From contig NC_134749.1 in the NCBI RefSeq assembly GCF_050436995.1, positions 12,790,001-12,854,000 of the forward strand: a stretch of DNA of 64,000 nt. The letters run 5' to 3'. The stretch is from Anticarsia gemmatalis. Taxonomy: Eukaryota > Arthropoda > Insecta > Lepidoptera > Erebidae. A model generated the notes under the pieces. It searched no databases. It was not told where the DNA came from and saw only the letters and a list, made by a program, of their open reading frames with translations. The position numbers and the translations under genes were made by a program. Shown here piece after piece: positions 12,549-23,273 of the stretch. Positions within the stretch are counted from its first letter, which is position 1. Every line of letters starts with the position of its first letter.

Positions 12549-13504
12549 GGGATTTAGTATAGTATAATTTCAGAATGAAATAAGTAATATATCACACATA
12601 TCGTATAACTCAACCTTATTATAAATGGCGTAAATAAGAGTAAACGTTAGCTTAAATCAGTAAAAATTGCGGAAACCTATTGTCATCTTTAGTTACTTTG
12701 TTTAAGTAGTTTACTAAATACGTAATAGACAACTCAATTCTGTACGATAAAAATTTAACCCTGTGATCAGATACCAACCACAAGATATCGCTTAAAGACA
12801 TCAACTTTTTTATTTTTCCTTACTAAAATAAGATTTATTTACACCAATACGTCAGTTACAAACCCCACTTCACTCTAAACACAAAAACACCATCATTAAA
12901 CCACAATTTTCTCTACAATACCTTCCAAAAAATCCTTCCACCAGCGGTATATCATCCGAATGGCGTTTCCTTACACTTGGGGACAACAAAATGGTATACA
13001 TGCACGTAATGGCGCCACTAGTCGCTATAACGGCACCCAAGTGTACCACTGCTTAGATTTTCTACACATAGTTTTATTGGCCTTTATGAAAGGATGTTAA
13101 ATTATGTTTTGTTTTTCGTTGCCTGCTCTTGAATAAAGGTTATTGCGTTAGGATTTTGCTGTGAAACTTAACATGGAATATATTGGTATTAATGGTTTTA
13201 GTTTATTAGAATAAAAAGGGATTTTTGTTTCCGAAATCTGGAGTCTCTTGCAAAAAGATTTGGAATGAGAAATTATTTGCTTTTCGGCTGCTTTGAAAAG
13301 CAAAAGACAAAAGACTGAATTTTCTCCTATAGTAAAAATTGAAAAATCGTTAGCGCTTCTGCTGCTTTCAAAAACGTAAGACAGTTTAAGATTCTACAAT
13401 TCTACTAAGCTCAAAATTAAATGGCCATTCATTCGCTTATGCCTACTCCTTCGGGTATAACATATGTCATATTGTATGTGTTTTAAATTTTACTTATAGT
13501 AAAA
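12549..13504. other. No gene seen
   Basis: AT-rich sequence with no recognisable exon or repeat up to the Helitron end at 13505. Confidence 0.55.
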
Positions 13505-13722
13505 CTAGCTGACCCGCTTGCGTCACGTTAGAGAGAATGGGTGAAAATTTTCCCCGTTATTGTAACTTTTTTTTACTGGTACTCTGCTCCTATTGGTCGT
13601 AGCGTGATGATATATAGCCTATAGCCTTCCTCGATAAATATGCTATCTAAAACCGATTTTTTTCAAATCGGACCAGTAGTTCCTGAGATTAGCGCTAAAA
13701 CACAAACTCTTCAGCTTTATTA
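13505..13722 (-). mobile_element. Short non-autonomous Helitron, 5' end missing
   Basis: On the minus strand the element reads AAGCTGAAGAGTTTGTG..GCGCTAATCTCAGGAACTAC, then AGGAAGGCTATAGGCTATATATCATCACGCTACGACCAATAGGAGCAGAG, and ends GACGCAAGCGGGTCAGCTAG next to a T. These are the blocks of the copies at 43558 and 52163. The usual first bases (TCTATACTAATATT) are missing; the element stops where the next Helitron begins at 13723. There is no Rep/helicase gene, so it depends on an autonomous partner. Confidence 0.85.
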
Positions 13723-14210
13723 TCCATACTAATATTATAAATGCGAAAGTAACTCTGTCTGTCTGTCTGTCCGTCTGTCTGTCTGTCTGTCTGTCTGTCT
13801 GCTACTCAATCACGCCTAAACTACTGAACCAATTTGCATGAAATTTGGTATGAAGATATTTTGATACCCCAGAAAGGACATAGGCTACTTTTTACCCCGG
13901 GAAAATGACGCATTTCCCGGGAAAATGGTGGCGAACGAAGTCTCGAATAATCAATATTATAATGACATTGAATTAACAAAATCCCGTTGTCATGGCAACT
14001 ATTTTAATGGCGGATATGCCTTAGCGCGACTTCGTTATATTAAGAGATCTAAATAATTTTGAGAATATTTTTAGAAAAAAAAGCATATTTTGTATCATCA
14101 CGCTAAGACCAGTAGGAGCAGAGTTAACAGTAAAAAGTGTTAATAAAACGTGGAAAATTCTGACCCATTCTCTCTTATGTGACGCAAGCGAAGTTGCGCA
14201 TGTCAGCTTG
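13723..14210 (+). mobile_element. Chimeric non-autonomous Helitron with a degenerate CTTG end
   Basis: It begins with TCCATACTAATATTATAAATGCGAAAGTAACTCTGTCTG, a 5' end I know from a common lepidopteran Helitron family, and continues with CACGCCTAAACTACTGAACC, GAAATTTGGTATG and CCCGGGAAAATG. From about 14085 it carries the other family's 3' half: ATCATCACGCTAAGACCAGTAGGAGCAGAG, then TTATGTGACGCAAGCGAAGTTGCGC and TGTCAGCTTG. The canonical terminal CTAG is CTTG here. It is either a chimera between two Helitron families or one element disrupted by another. It encodes no protein. Confidence 0.75.
13753..13802 (+). repeat. (TCTG)n microsatellite inside a Helitron
   Basis: About twelve TCTG units with one CCGT interruption. 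The family's 5' end normally carries a few TCTG units, so this is an expansion of an internal motif rather than an independent locus. Confidence 0.9.
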
Positions 14211-15061
14211 TATTAGTATAAATATAGATAACTGTCAAATAATTAACAAAGGTTGCCATAGTGCAGAGTGTAAAAAGCTCACTACACTTTTTCCACAAAA
14301 TATTTCTCCACCCACTAGTGGTAGGAAACTGCGGTTGTATATGTAATTGTCGTATATTTAATACGCCCGTGATATATTGTCGGTCCAACCGAGCAGACAA
14401 GCGGCTTACGTTCATACTCGTCCGATACGCTAATTTGATTGGGACCTGCATGATTTTCCGATGAAATAAACCACTCGTTCCGTATCGGATTTATTGCGTT
14501 TTATTGTTCGGTTAATGCTTTAATATTGTTAATGTGGATAGCGTATTATACTTAATACGAGTAATGTGACTGGATTTAAAATATCGGGTAATTAACACAG
14601 TACCTACAGTATTTGTTTAATTGTATAATCTATTCATAAACAAGAACCATTTTTGTTTCAAAAAATATTATGTTATTTTCAGCTAATATTTGAAAATAAG
14701 TTTTCTTTACTGTTAATGCAGATAAGTTAAATTATGTATTCTGTTTTTGTAAACTTGGTTTCATAATATCAAATGATTCGATTGAAGTGCAGTAAAGTGA
14801 TTAATTCAATGAATAACCAAAAACTGAATAATTTGAAATACAGCCCAGTCGTTCTAACAAATAACATGCCGTTTTAACTTTATTTTATTACAGCCAACTT
14901 ACATCGCAATTAAACCAAATCAAAGTTTACTCACACCGTAGTCTTTCACTAGAATGTCTTTAAAACTACTGACCTTCAAACGTCCTCCTTCTCTCAATAC
15001 ATAAAACAGCTCGTCTGTCAGGTGGTGCGCCATGAATACGAGATGAACGCCAAAACTGATA
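14211..15061. other. No supported gene
   Basis: A moderately GC-rich patch at 14290-14460 is open on both strands, but I recognise no protein family and no convincing splice sites. The last bases (15060-15061, TA) flank the hairpin element that follows. Confidence 0.5.
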
Positions 15062-16376
15062 GTCCAGTCATTATAGTAAGTTCACCTCGGAATTCGAGAT
15101 ACCCAGCTGTAAGTCTGTAAATACTTGTATATTGACACCCTAAAAGTTGTCTCAAAACCTACATATGGTAGGGTGTACGCAACTATAAAATTTCAAGGTC
15201 CAAAGTCCCAAAAACCGGTTTTTTGAGCTTTTTTTGTAAATATCTCATTTCCTATGGAATTTTTGCATTCGTATTCATTACCAATATTGTACAGTATAAA
15301 ATTCTCTACAAATTTTGTTTGAATTTTTTTTTTTACGGTGAACCGTTTTCAAGATAGAGGGCGGAGAGCGCGCGGTCACAGGATCATTTCAAGTCAACCG
15401 GTGCCTCCGGTCGAAAATGCGCCATATATAGTTGATGAACTATCGATAAATCAATGATTATAATAATAAATAAATTTAACCCATTACTGTCCCACTGCTG
15501 AGCAAGGGTCTTCTCCCGTAATGAGGGAAGGGTTAGGCCTTGAGTCCACCACGCTGGCCAAGTGCGGGTTGGGGACTTTGCATGCCCTCAATAAATGTAT
15601 TTAACAAATTTTATTCATGCAAAGTTTCCTCACGATGTTTTCCTTCACCGTTGGAGCATGTGACAATTATTTCTAATACACACATAACTTCGAAAAGTCA
15701 TTGGTGTCATCATTTTCTTCATAATTATATTAAATCTATATCTTTTCAATAATACTGATTTATTTGTTTTTTTTCATCATGTAAGAAGTTATTAATATTA
15801 ATTAGGTTAAAATTCAAATATAGTGCCTATATTTTCCTGAAAAATTCTGCAATTACATGGGCAGGTAAGTGTTGATAAGTTAATGAATACTGAATAAAAA
15901 GTGGATAGGTTATGAAAAAAATGATAAAAAATAATGTAATAGTTAATAGAAATTGACAAATATTTATTAATCATTGATTTATCGATAGTTCATCAACTAT
16001 AATATATATGGCGCATCTTCGACCGGAGGCACCGGTTGACTTGAAATGATCCTGTGACCGCGCGCTTTCCCCCTCTATCTCGAAAACGGTTCACCGAAAA
16101 AAAAAATCAAACAAAATTTGTAGAGAATTTTATACTGTACAATATTGGTAATGAATACGAATGCAAAAATTCCATAGGAAATGAGATATTTACAAAAAAA
16201 GCTCAAAAAACCGGTTTTTGGGACTTTGGACCTTGAAATTTTATAGTTGCGTACACCCTACCATATGTAGGTTTTGAGACAACTTTTAGGGTGTCAATAT
16301 ACAAGTATTTACAGACTTACAGCTGGGTATCTCGAATTCCGAGATTCTTACCTAATTTAAGCTTAATTGACTGCAC
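15062..16376. mobile_element. Giant hairpin DNA element with ~400-bp terminal inverted repeats
   Basis: The left arm (15062-15464) and right arm (15966-16376) are inverted copies. By eye 15086-15321 is identical to its partner; the remaining arm bases differ only at a few sites and indels, for example in GATAGAGGGCGGAGAGCGCGCGG against GATAGAGGGGGAAAGCGCGCGG. The outer ends read GTCCAGTCATTA and, from the right, GTGCAGTCAATTA, with TA on both outer sides (15060-15061, 16377-16378), compatible with a TA target duplication. The loop holds an inserted repeat (15471-15709) and AT-rich filler with no transposase. The near-identity points to a recent or gene-converted long-TIR element. I do not recognise the family. 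Confidence 0.8.
15471..15709 (+). repeat. Lepidopteran 'CTGCTGGGCAAGGGT' repeat inside the hairpin loop
   Basis: It starts AAATTTAACCCATTACTGTCCCACTGCTG, includes TCCCGTAATGAGGGAAGG and CAAGTGCGGGTTGGGGACT, then GTTTCCTCACGATGTTTTCC, and ends near TTCGAAAAGTCATTGGTG. It is collinear with 50612-50889. The usual TGCCTCGGGTTCGAACCTGCG end is absent, so the copy is 3'-truncated. Its position in the loop suggests it entered after the hairpin element arose, or was carried with it. Confidence 0.85.
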
Positions 16377-16519
16377 TATGAGCCAACTAGGACTCTAACA
16401 AGAGCATTTAATTAATTTTTAATTGATTTGCAAAGTTCGTGTCGAAGCGTAATGCGCTGTGGGGTTATTGCGAGGATTGATATTGAAACGATCTATGTTA
16501 TAATATGTTATATGTTTGA

Positions 16520-16681
16520 TGTAGTCTGTGGCATAGTGGTTAATTTTTGTTAACGTGTCATGGCTAGCTCGTTGTTGTGGGTTCGATTCTCGTAAAACGT
16601 AAAACAAATATTTGTGTTATCCACCCGCGTTGTTTGTTTGATGTATAATTGTTTTAGTAATTAAGTTTTATTATAAATTGA
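16520..16681 (+). mobile_element. tRNA-derived SINE
   Basis: A box-like GTGGCATAGTGG (16529-16540) and B box-like GGGTTCGATTCT (16579-16590) are spaced as in a tRNA. The tail ACAAATATTTGTGTTATCCAC and GTTTGTTTGATG matches the body of the 29.7-kb SINE (ATTATTTGTGCGATCCAC, TTGTTTGTATG). The copy is diverged and ends in AT-rich sequence. Confidence 0.75.
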
Positions 16682-19208
16682 TCGATAAATACAATGTCTT
16701 AATATTATTGCTAGATTCAAACATGTGATCGTTCAGTCGCCTTTATATTTGGACTACAAAGGCACTTAAACTTATGTGATAATTTATAGCCAAAACATTT
16801 ATTCACTCTTGAGAAATATGTAACAATAACTAAAAGAACTCAGGTAAGTTCTCAAGCTATATCTACAGGTGTCAATAACCATGTGACAAGCTATCTATAA
16901 CTTATTGAGTTACATGATATTCATAAACATCGATTAATTCATGAGATGTAAATATCGTTGATATATTCATTGGTTTTATTAACGTTCTAAACCCTTCGTA
17001 TAAATAAATAAAATCGTAAAATTGATTTTATTACAAATATTGATGTTTAAAAATATCGATTTTCAATGCATTTCGATTTTATTGGTAACAAAAATTATTT
17101 ATAATTCTAAAATGTGATTTTTAAAACATTTTATGAATATGTTGACCAAGAAATTTCATAATTCAGTCACATAAATACGTATATTATTGCTATTGACGAC
17201 AGTTTTGACAGATTACACGTTAGCATACATTTAAAATGAAACATTAAACTAAATATCAGCCTCTAGTGACGTGATACAAATATACAAATTTATGAAACAG
17301 ATGACAAAGTACGATCATCCCCAAAACAACTACCAAGCAATGTGTTATTGGTTCTGTCTGACTTTTAAACGACGACCAGGTACTCATAATAATAGTCTAG
17401 CAACTACCTTAATCCATATTCCACACGTACTATCACTCGCTGTCCAATAAAAAGTCTCTCTATCTAAGCAACAAAGCAATGTTTTTGAAACAACAAAATA
17501 CGAAGATCATGCACAACGTTTGTCACTTATATACGAAAATGGGACACTACTGCGAAATAACTAATATCTCTCACTTATTCTAATCTACCACTTATCATTA
17601 GTAATACCGAGTTCAAACCGTTTTACCAATAAAATAGCAGTACTGAGGATGTAACTTGAATTACAAGCCGTCCGGGAAACGTGAGTACTAACTACCGGAC
17701 GACAACGTTTTAATGCCGTTCTCGTGATTACCGCCTCGCACGGTACTTTGGCAGTTTTCCAACTAGGCAACTGTGTGTATTGTAAGTACTAGTGTTAAGT
17801 GAAATATCGACACGGTGTGACACTGTGTTCAGAATGTGAATGCTTAGCGCGTCTTCGTTTCTAAGATGGTTTGATGTATGCCTATTAAGTGCAGTTTAGA
17901 AATTTGAAGATGTAGGTGATGGTGGTAATAGATGATATTAGAAGTTACTTGAATACTTTTCTCTGCTCTAGATTTATTAGGTTAAAATACATTTTCAATA
18001 ATTATTTCTTGGTTACGATGGCAATTTCATATTTATCTCTAAAAATAACAAATACTTACAATATCTTTTTAAATCTTTTTTGTTGTTGTTTTGAGGGCAA
18101 TTCTTAGATCCCGTTAAATTAGACAATTTATTTTACCAAATAAAATCATTTTTACTTCAGTATCTAAAAATATCTGCAATTTTTTTTCAGTGATTTCCTT
18201 CCATGACTACCATTTTTCCACTGTAGATTCAACACAAAAAATCTCAAGCCAAACCAACCAAACATCAAACTTGCGACTAACAAAGCACTATAGAACTAAA
18301 ACTCACACCTCCGAGTATGTCGACGTCTAATAATTAAAACTTACCCCACAGTAGGTGTCTTAATTAAAAAGTTAACGGGATCCGAATAAAATCCCCCAGA
18401 TTTTGTTTGATACAACTTTCACTGGAAGTGCTTTAATTAACGTGAGAAACTCATTATTTCTTATTATTTAACTTTTCTACACTCCGCGTTTTAAGATTTT
18501 TTAGATAGATACGTTTTTTTATTTTTAGAGCATCTTTTTAAGATGAGCTTCAATGGTTTATTGGAAAATGTAGGCAAAGATGAAGTTAAGTATAGACTGT
18601 AGGATATTTTTTGTGAAATGATAAAGATAATTCTGGTTAGTTTTCAATTATGGTAAGAAGTTTTAAAAAGATCTCTTAGCTGATAGATTATTTCAACCAC
18701 ATCTGCTTGATTGTATTTTAGTAGAAAATCCAAAATGATTATTTTATAGCTGCTAAAATTTCGATAAACTTTTGTAATTTTGTGGTAATTTACTGAAAGA
18801 AACTTGATGAGTTTCTTAAACTTAACGATATCTTTATAAATATTTACTACGTCTTAAGTGATATTTCAAGTGTTAAGCCTGAAAATTACGAAAGTTTCAG
18901 CAACTGCTATTTTCAGTTAAGTTTAATTAAATAACCATATTTAATTTGGTAGCGGTTCTCTAATCAGGGACTAGACTGTGGATAGTTTAAAATCACACGC
19001 ACCATAACCCACTCAACAGATTTTCTTAGTCAAAAAAAGGAAAAATAGGAAATTTTCCACTCAAATTGTAACATTTGATTCTTAACCTTCCTTCGACGTT
19101 ACAATCTACACATATCTCAAGTCCAACGTAAAAATTCTTGAGACGTAGTGAAGTAGTACAATTCGCATAGCTTGTAACATGTCCGTGTTGGCAGTAAATC
19201 ATGACGGA
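16682..19208. other. No supported gene
   Basis: AT-rich sequence. A GC-richer patch at 17660-17770 is open on the minus strand but has no recognisable domain. A pyrimidine tract plus CAG near 18190 is followed by only a very short frame. Confidence 0.5.
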
Positions 19209-19258
19209 GGTATCCGCTGGTATCCGCTGGTATCCGCCAGTATCCGCCGGTATCCGCG
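19209..19258 (+). repeat. 10-bp GC-rich minisatellite, five units
   Basis: GTATCCGCTG, GTATCCGCTG, GTATCCGCCA, GTATCCGCCG, GTATCCGCGC follow one another exactly at period 10, then CGGTGGCGGTC. It is a striking GC-rich patch in AT-rich surroundings. The period is about one helical turn. I see no coding context. Confidence 0.9.
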
Positions 19259-19726
19259 CCGGTGGCGGTCAAATTATATGTGTTCCGACTTTACACTGGA
19301 CCTGATGCATTCCGTGCATTTTTCCTGACTGGTTTAAGTCATAAGCAGAGCGGAACCATTGTGTAGAATATTGTAGGAAAACACGAGATGAAACAAATAT
19401 TTATATTAAAACACCATACAACAGTAAAAACACTGGGTGGTTTTTCTTGCCAGAATAAGAAAATCTCAATAATATGGATGAACATAATTAATTAAAACCG
19501 AAGTTTAATTCCGCAGTCTAGGGTCACTTAGAGTCCCACTATAGTAACATCTGCAGTAATAATTAGACTAGACTAATAAGCCTCTAACAGAATCTTACAT
19601 TTTGGACGGGAAACGTGACTTTTGAACACCGTGCTTAAATAATATCCTAATAATGACTAATTAATAATTAAATCACGCTTATAACTTAGCCCATAATTTT
19701 AAAGTGGAACTTTTCCAATAAATGTT

Positions 19727-19862
19727 AGGCGTACGAGGGACGAATGTCGCTGCGGTCGCTCCGTGCATTGTTGCGCGCGTCATTGATTTAGACCCGGAGC
19801 TGACCGCTTTTACAACGACCGTGCACACTGAATACTGAACATCCGGTTGTAACTGGAAATTA
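19727..19862 (-). CDS. Candidate internal exon, weakly fibronectin-III-like
   Basis: On the minus strand a good acceptor (TCTTCTTTCCCAG, with a second CAG ten bases on) is followed by an open frame, LQPDVQYSV...VVVKAVSSGS, then a Thr/Ala-rich stretch ending PRTPN. The order L-x-P, Tyr, V-x-V-x-A, Ser/Gly, P-x-x-P is that of the second half of a fibronectin type III domain, but two or three extra residues separate the Tyr from the V-x-A strand. The segment is CpG- and GC-rich against an AT-rich background, as lepidopteran exons often are. No convincing donor was found, and the frame runs on to a stop at 19679. It could be an exon, a pseudo-exon or chance. Confidence 0.22.
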
Positions 19863-20644
19863 CTGGGAAAGAAGACATTATGAAAAACAACCGTAGTATG
19901 ATACAAACCTAGTATATAGATGTACGGATGTGAATTAAGCGAAGAAAATTTTGTGAGGATCGTACCAAGTGGTCTTACCTAGTCTGTATTTACCCTTATA
20001 GAAAGAAATTGTGAATTTATGTAATGTTATGTAAGAAATGGTCTCACCTGACCTAGATTGCACAATTTTTTGACTATTCATTGTGATAGTTATTAATTTT
20101 GACTAAATTTGATTGACGTTTAAGCGCACATGGTTGGCAATTAAGAGCAGAATATAAAAAACCGAGTCGCTATATAAGAACTGGCGAAAAGTTCCTTTTT
20201 CATTGAAACTAAGTAAGTAGCAGATTTATGGTATTCTTAGTAACTGAGGATGTATTTTAAAATTATAGACTATTTACTATAAGCTTACAATTTGACAGCT
20301 ACACTATTCACTGACGAACTATTTCCAAAACCGGATCAAAACCAGTGTGCAATCACCATAACCCTCTTAACCGCCTATAACCGGCCACAACCAGTTTTAA
20401 GCGGTTTTAACTGCTTTTAACCAGTTTTAATCTTTTAACCCATTGTTTGTAATTGGAATTGGTTCAGTTGGGTCAGGTGGGGTACTTTTATACCTCTTTG
20501 CGAAAACTTTTATTGTTTTATTGGACGTGTGGAGGGTTACGTGGGGTATGTTTGTTTGTTTGTGTGTCTTTTGTATAATGCATTTGGTTAGTAAAAGGGT
20601 TGATGGAAGAGGGGTGATAGATATACAGATGGTATAATAAATTT

Positions 20645-20705
20645 AAGTCTACACTGCCTTATTGCAGGACACTTGTCCGGGATTGAGAGAGAGCTTGAAT
20701 TTACA
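20645..20705 (+). repeat. Fragment of a second 'tgcaggacacttgtcc' repeat family
   Basis: CTACACTGCCTTATTGCAGGACACTTGTCCGGGATTGAGAGAG..CTTGAATTTA recalls a lepidopteran repeat related in layout to the CTGCTGGGCAAGGGT family. It is a short isolated fragment with no partner in this window. Confidence 0.45.
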
Positions 20706-22813
20706 GAAGTGTTAGAGTATTATTTTCTGAAGCAATAATAATTGAAGCCATATAGAAGTTTTACTACTGCTGTATTTTTTTTTAACTATTATTGTGTTGT
20801 GGTTATATTTTTCTCAATTGCATCCGTGCAAAATATTGTCGGAGTTCTTCGAGTCGCATAAACAGGCTTTAACTACGAATTTTGTACAACCTTACAAGTT
20901 ACCTAGTAAACAAACACATAAGTCTCATAAGAAGTTTTTTGCTAATCCAAATTATTGATAATTAATCCTTCCGTATTTGTTTTCAACAAAAAATTGAGAC
21001 GCCATTGTAATTCAGTGGAAGTCATCAAACACCTGACACCGTGGACCAACTGTTCATAGAACTTATTCTGTTGCGGTACAAGTGACAGGTTGATAGCGAT
21101 AAGAACCGATACACTTCTTTATAAAGCAAAATAAAGTATAGGTAGTTTTAGAATTAGAGTCTAAGTTTTGTAATCAGAAGATAGACAAAATTTAGATTGC
21201 CTAATCAGGCGAATTGTCTTTAAGTTGTCTTTTCTTGTAAGGTAAGTTATTACATACGCCTCTTTTAAATCAAATACTATGGTGATTTGGTTATATCATA
21301 TTTCCCAAACACTCGCGTCATCTAACCCCAAACAGCTTTCGCATAAATGCATCTTATAGATAACTTAAAACATGATGTACAAAACCTATAGCAAACCGCA
21401 CACAACAGGAGTGTCAAACCAGTCACAAACTTTTTGCAACCCAAAACGCTTACAATATTATCAAAACTCGCTTATAACTTACACCACAAACCACAAAACA
21501 GTACGCAACCCATATACATTACAGATGATATTTTTTTCTAATTCCCGCCACACGACACCACTGGCCAGTGTCAAATATAATTTTCCTCGTTAACTGGTCG
21601 CAACTCGATACGTATAATCGAGTCGAGTATCGTTAACGGAAACCTTAGAAAGTTTGAAAGAAGACGTTAAATTTTTACGCGTTTCGTGACAGCTGTTTTA
21701 TTCCGCTTATTAGGGTGTTTGTTTAGTAGGCGTAGTGTTTGTAGCAGAGTGAAGTAATGTGCTAAATTGCTGCTTGATATGAATTATAAAGATGTATTTT
21801 TATTTTACTTTGTAATCATTACATATGATTAAAATAACTTTGAGTAACTCGTATTTATCTGAACCGAATCCATTAGATACAGGAGTTACTGCCATCGCCG
21901 TAGCTATTTTGATTGTTATATTATTTCAATTTTGCTTCTTTATATTTTTATTGCCATTCCTTTCTTCTTATTTTGCTAATTCTCTTAATTACTGATAGGT
22001 AACCTTAGGCAATTACTAAATCAGCTATCAACCAGGCAGACTAAGGTGAATTATAAGTCAGTTTCGTGTATAACGTTGAATAATGTTTAGGTTACAATTT
22101 GCCACAAACACTACGCTCAAAAGCATCACGCCCTTACACTCCGTTTATTACAAGAGATTAGCTGGCATGTTTATTTTTTCTTAATAAACCATTTTGAATA
22201 TTTAAACACCATAAAATATGCGATTATCTAAATTATTCCAAAATTGAGTGGTTATAAATTAGATATTTTGTTTGTATTACTTATTATGCGTATGGCATTT
22301 GGGATAAATATTTATATGGGACTATATTTTCTAGTTAATATGATGACAGCTTGTGTAAAGTATGATAAAAACTTATTTTCGTATACCAACTGAGATTATA
22401 TTGCATTTTAAAGAGTTCAGTGTGTTCAGTTCAGATATGGATAAGTAAGATTTTAAGTAATTTTCCATAAACGACAACAAAAGATAGATTTTTGAAAGGT
22501 ATGTAGCCTAGTTTCATTTTCCAATACTTTTGTTACTATCTAATAGTAGTTGACTACTAGTCAAATTAGCTACTCTTAATAAAACGTCAAAAACACATTT
22601 TAGTATAGAAATACGATATATGGACGCCACGATTTCGTTTTTCCTTTAGGGTCATACGTGTGCCTAATATAACATTTTAGTCTGTAATAATTTTAATTTC
22701 ATCATTATTATCCGAAAACAATAACTTAGCATGAGCATTTCGAATGAACCTTGGACGAACATAAAGCGACTTCGACATCGGTTCACAAAAACGACTATTT
22801 TAAATACAATTCA
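20706..22813. other. No supported gene
   Basis: AT-rich sequence. CGATACGTATAATCGAGTCGAGTATCG at about 21607 is a small imperfect palindrome. No exon or repeat family was recognised. Confidence 0.5.
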
Positions 22814-22860
22814 ACACGATTTTTATCTCTTACAAATAAGTAAGAGATAAAAAATCGTGT
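22814..22860. repeat. Long hairpin, 20-bp stem
   Basis: ACACGATTTTTATCTCTTAC pairs with GTAAGAGATAAAAAATCGTGT (one bulged base) around a 6-nt loop. Weaker pairing continues outside it. It may be a foldback remnant or a small hairpin RNA; the sequence alone does not decide. Confidence 0.7.
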
Positions 22861-23252
22861 GAATACATTTTATGAAGTGTTCAGAATGAATGAACTGATT
22901 TTGTTTATCTTAACTGTCTTTCTATAGAACGGCTGTATCTATGTCGCTCCTCAATTTTAATTTTAATTTAATTATTAATAAGTGTTTATTTTTAAGAATT
23001 AGTACATAGTATAGTAAATTAGTGATACCAGATGTGGTGTACAAAGTTTTAGCTGCGAATAATAACTGTAACCGGCAAACGGAGAATATTCAAGTCGAGT
23101 GTGAAGTGACAACGAAGTTCAACGAACTAAATTCAAACAGCTGATCACCAAACTCAAGGGAGTATCGTTCCTTTTTGTATTTTTCTCTTATAAGATTAAC
23201 AATAATATACTGCTTGATATCAAAATACGTCGTATATTAACAGCATATTATT
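22861..23252 (+). other. Probable 5' untranslated part of the LINE, boundary unclear
   Basis: From about 23030 the sequence becomes less AT-rich (AACCGGCAAACGGAGAATATT, GTGTGAAGTGACAACGAAG) and runs up to the first ATG at 23253. This would suit a LINE 5' UTR, but no second copy of this end exists in the window, so the element start cannot be fixed. Confidence 0.35.
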
Positions 23253-23273
23253 ATGTCTGATTAAAACTGTACA

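Noticed and set aside
13753..13802. CRISPR-like or independent satellite array
   Set aside because: It is a simple TCTG expansion inside a Helitron 5' end; no spacers.
15540..16236. Open frames within the hairpin element and its inserted repeat
   Set aside because: They are translations of non-coding repeat sequence and of inverted arms.
18170..18235. Acceptor-like TTTTTTTTTCAG followed by a short ATG frame
   Set aside because: Only a few codons before a stop.
20168..20215. TATATAAG box near 20173 as promoter
   Set aside because: No initiator at the right spacing and no downstream frame.
20340..20440. TTTTAACC-type periodic stretch, possible telomere-like or satellite DNA
   Set aside because: Units are irregular and do not match insect TTAGG; looks like low-complexity sequence.
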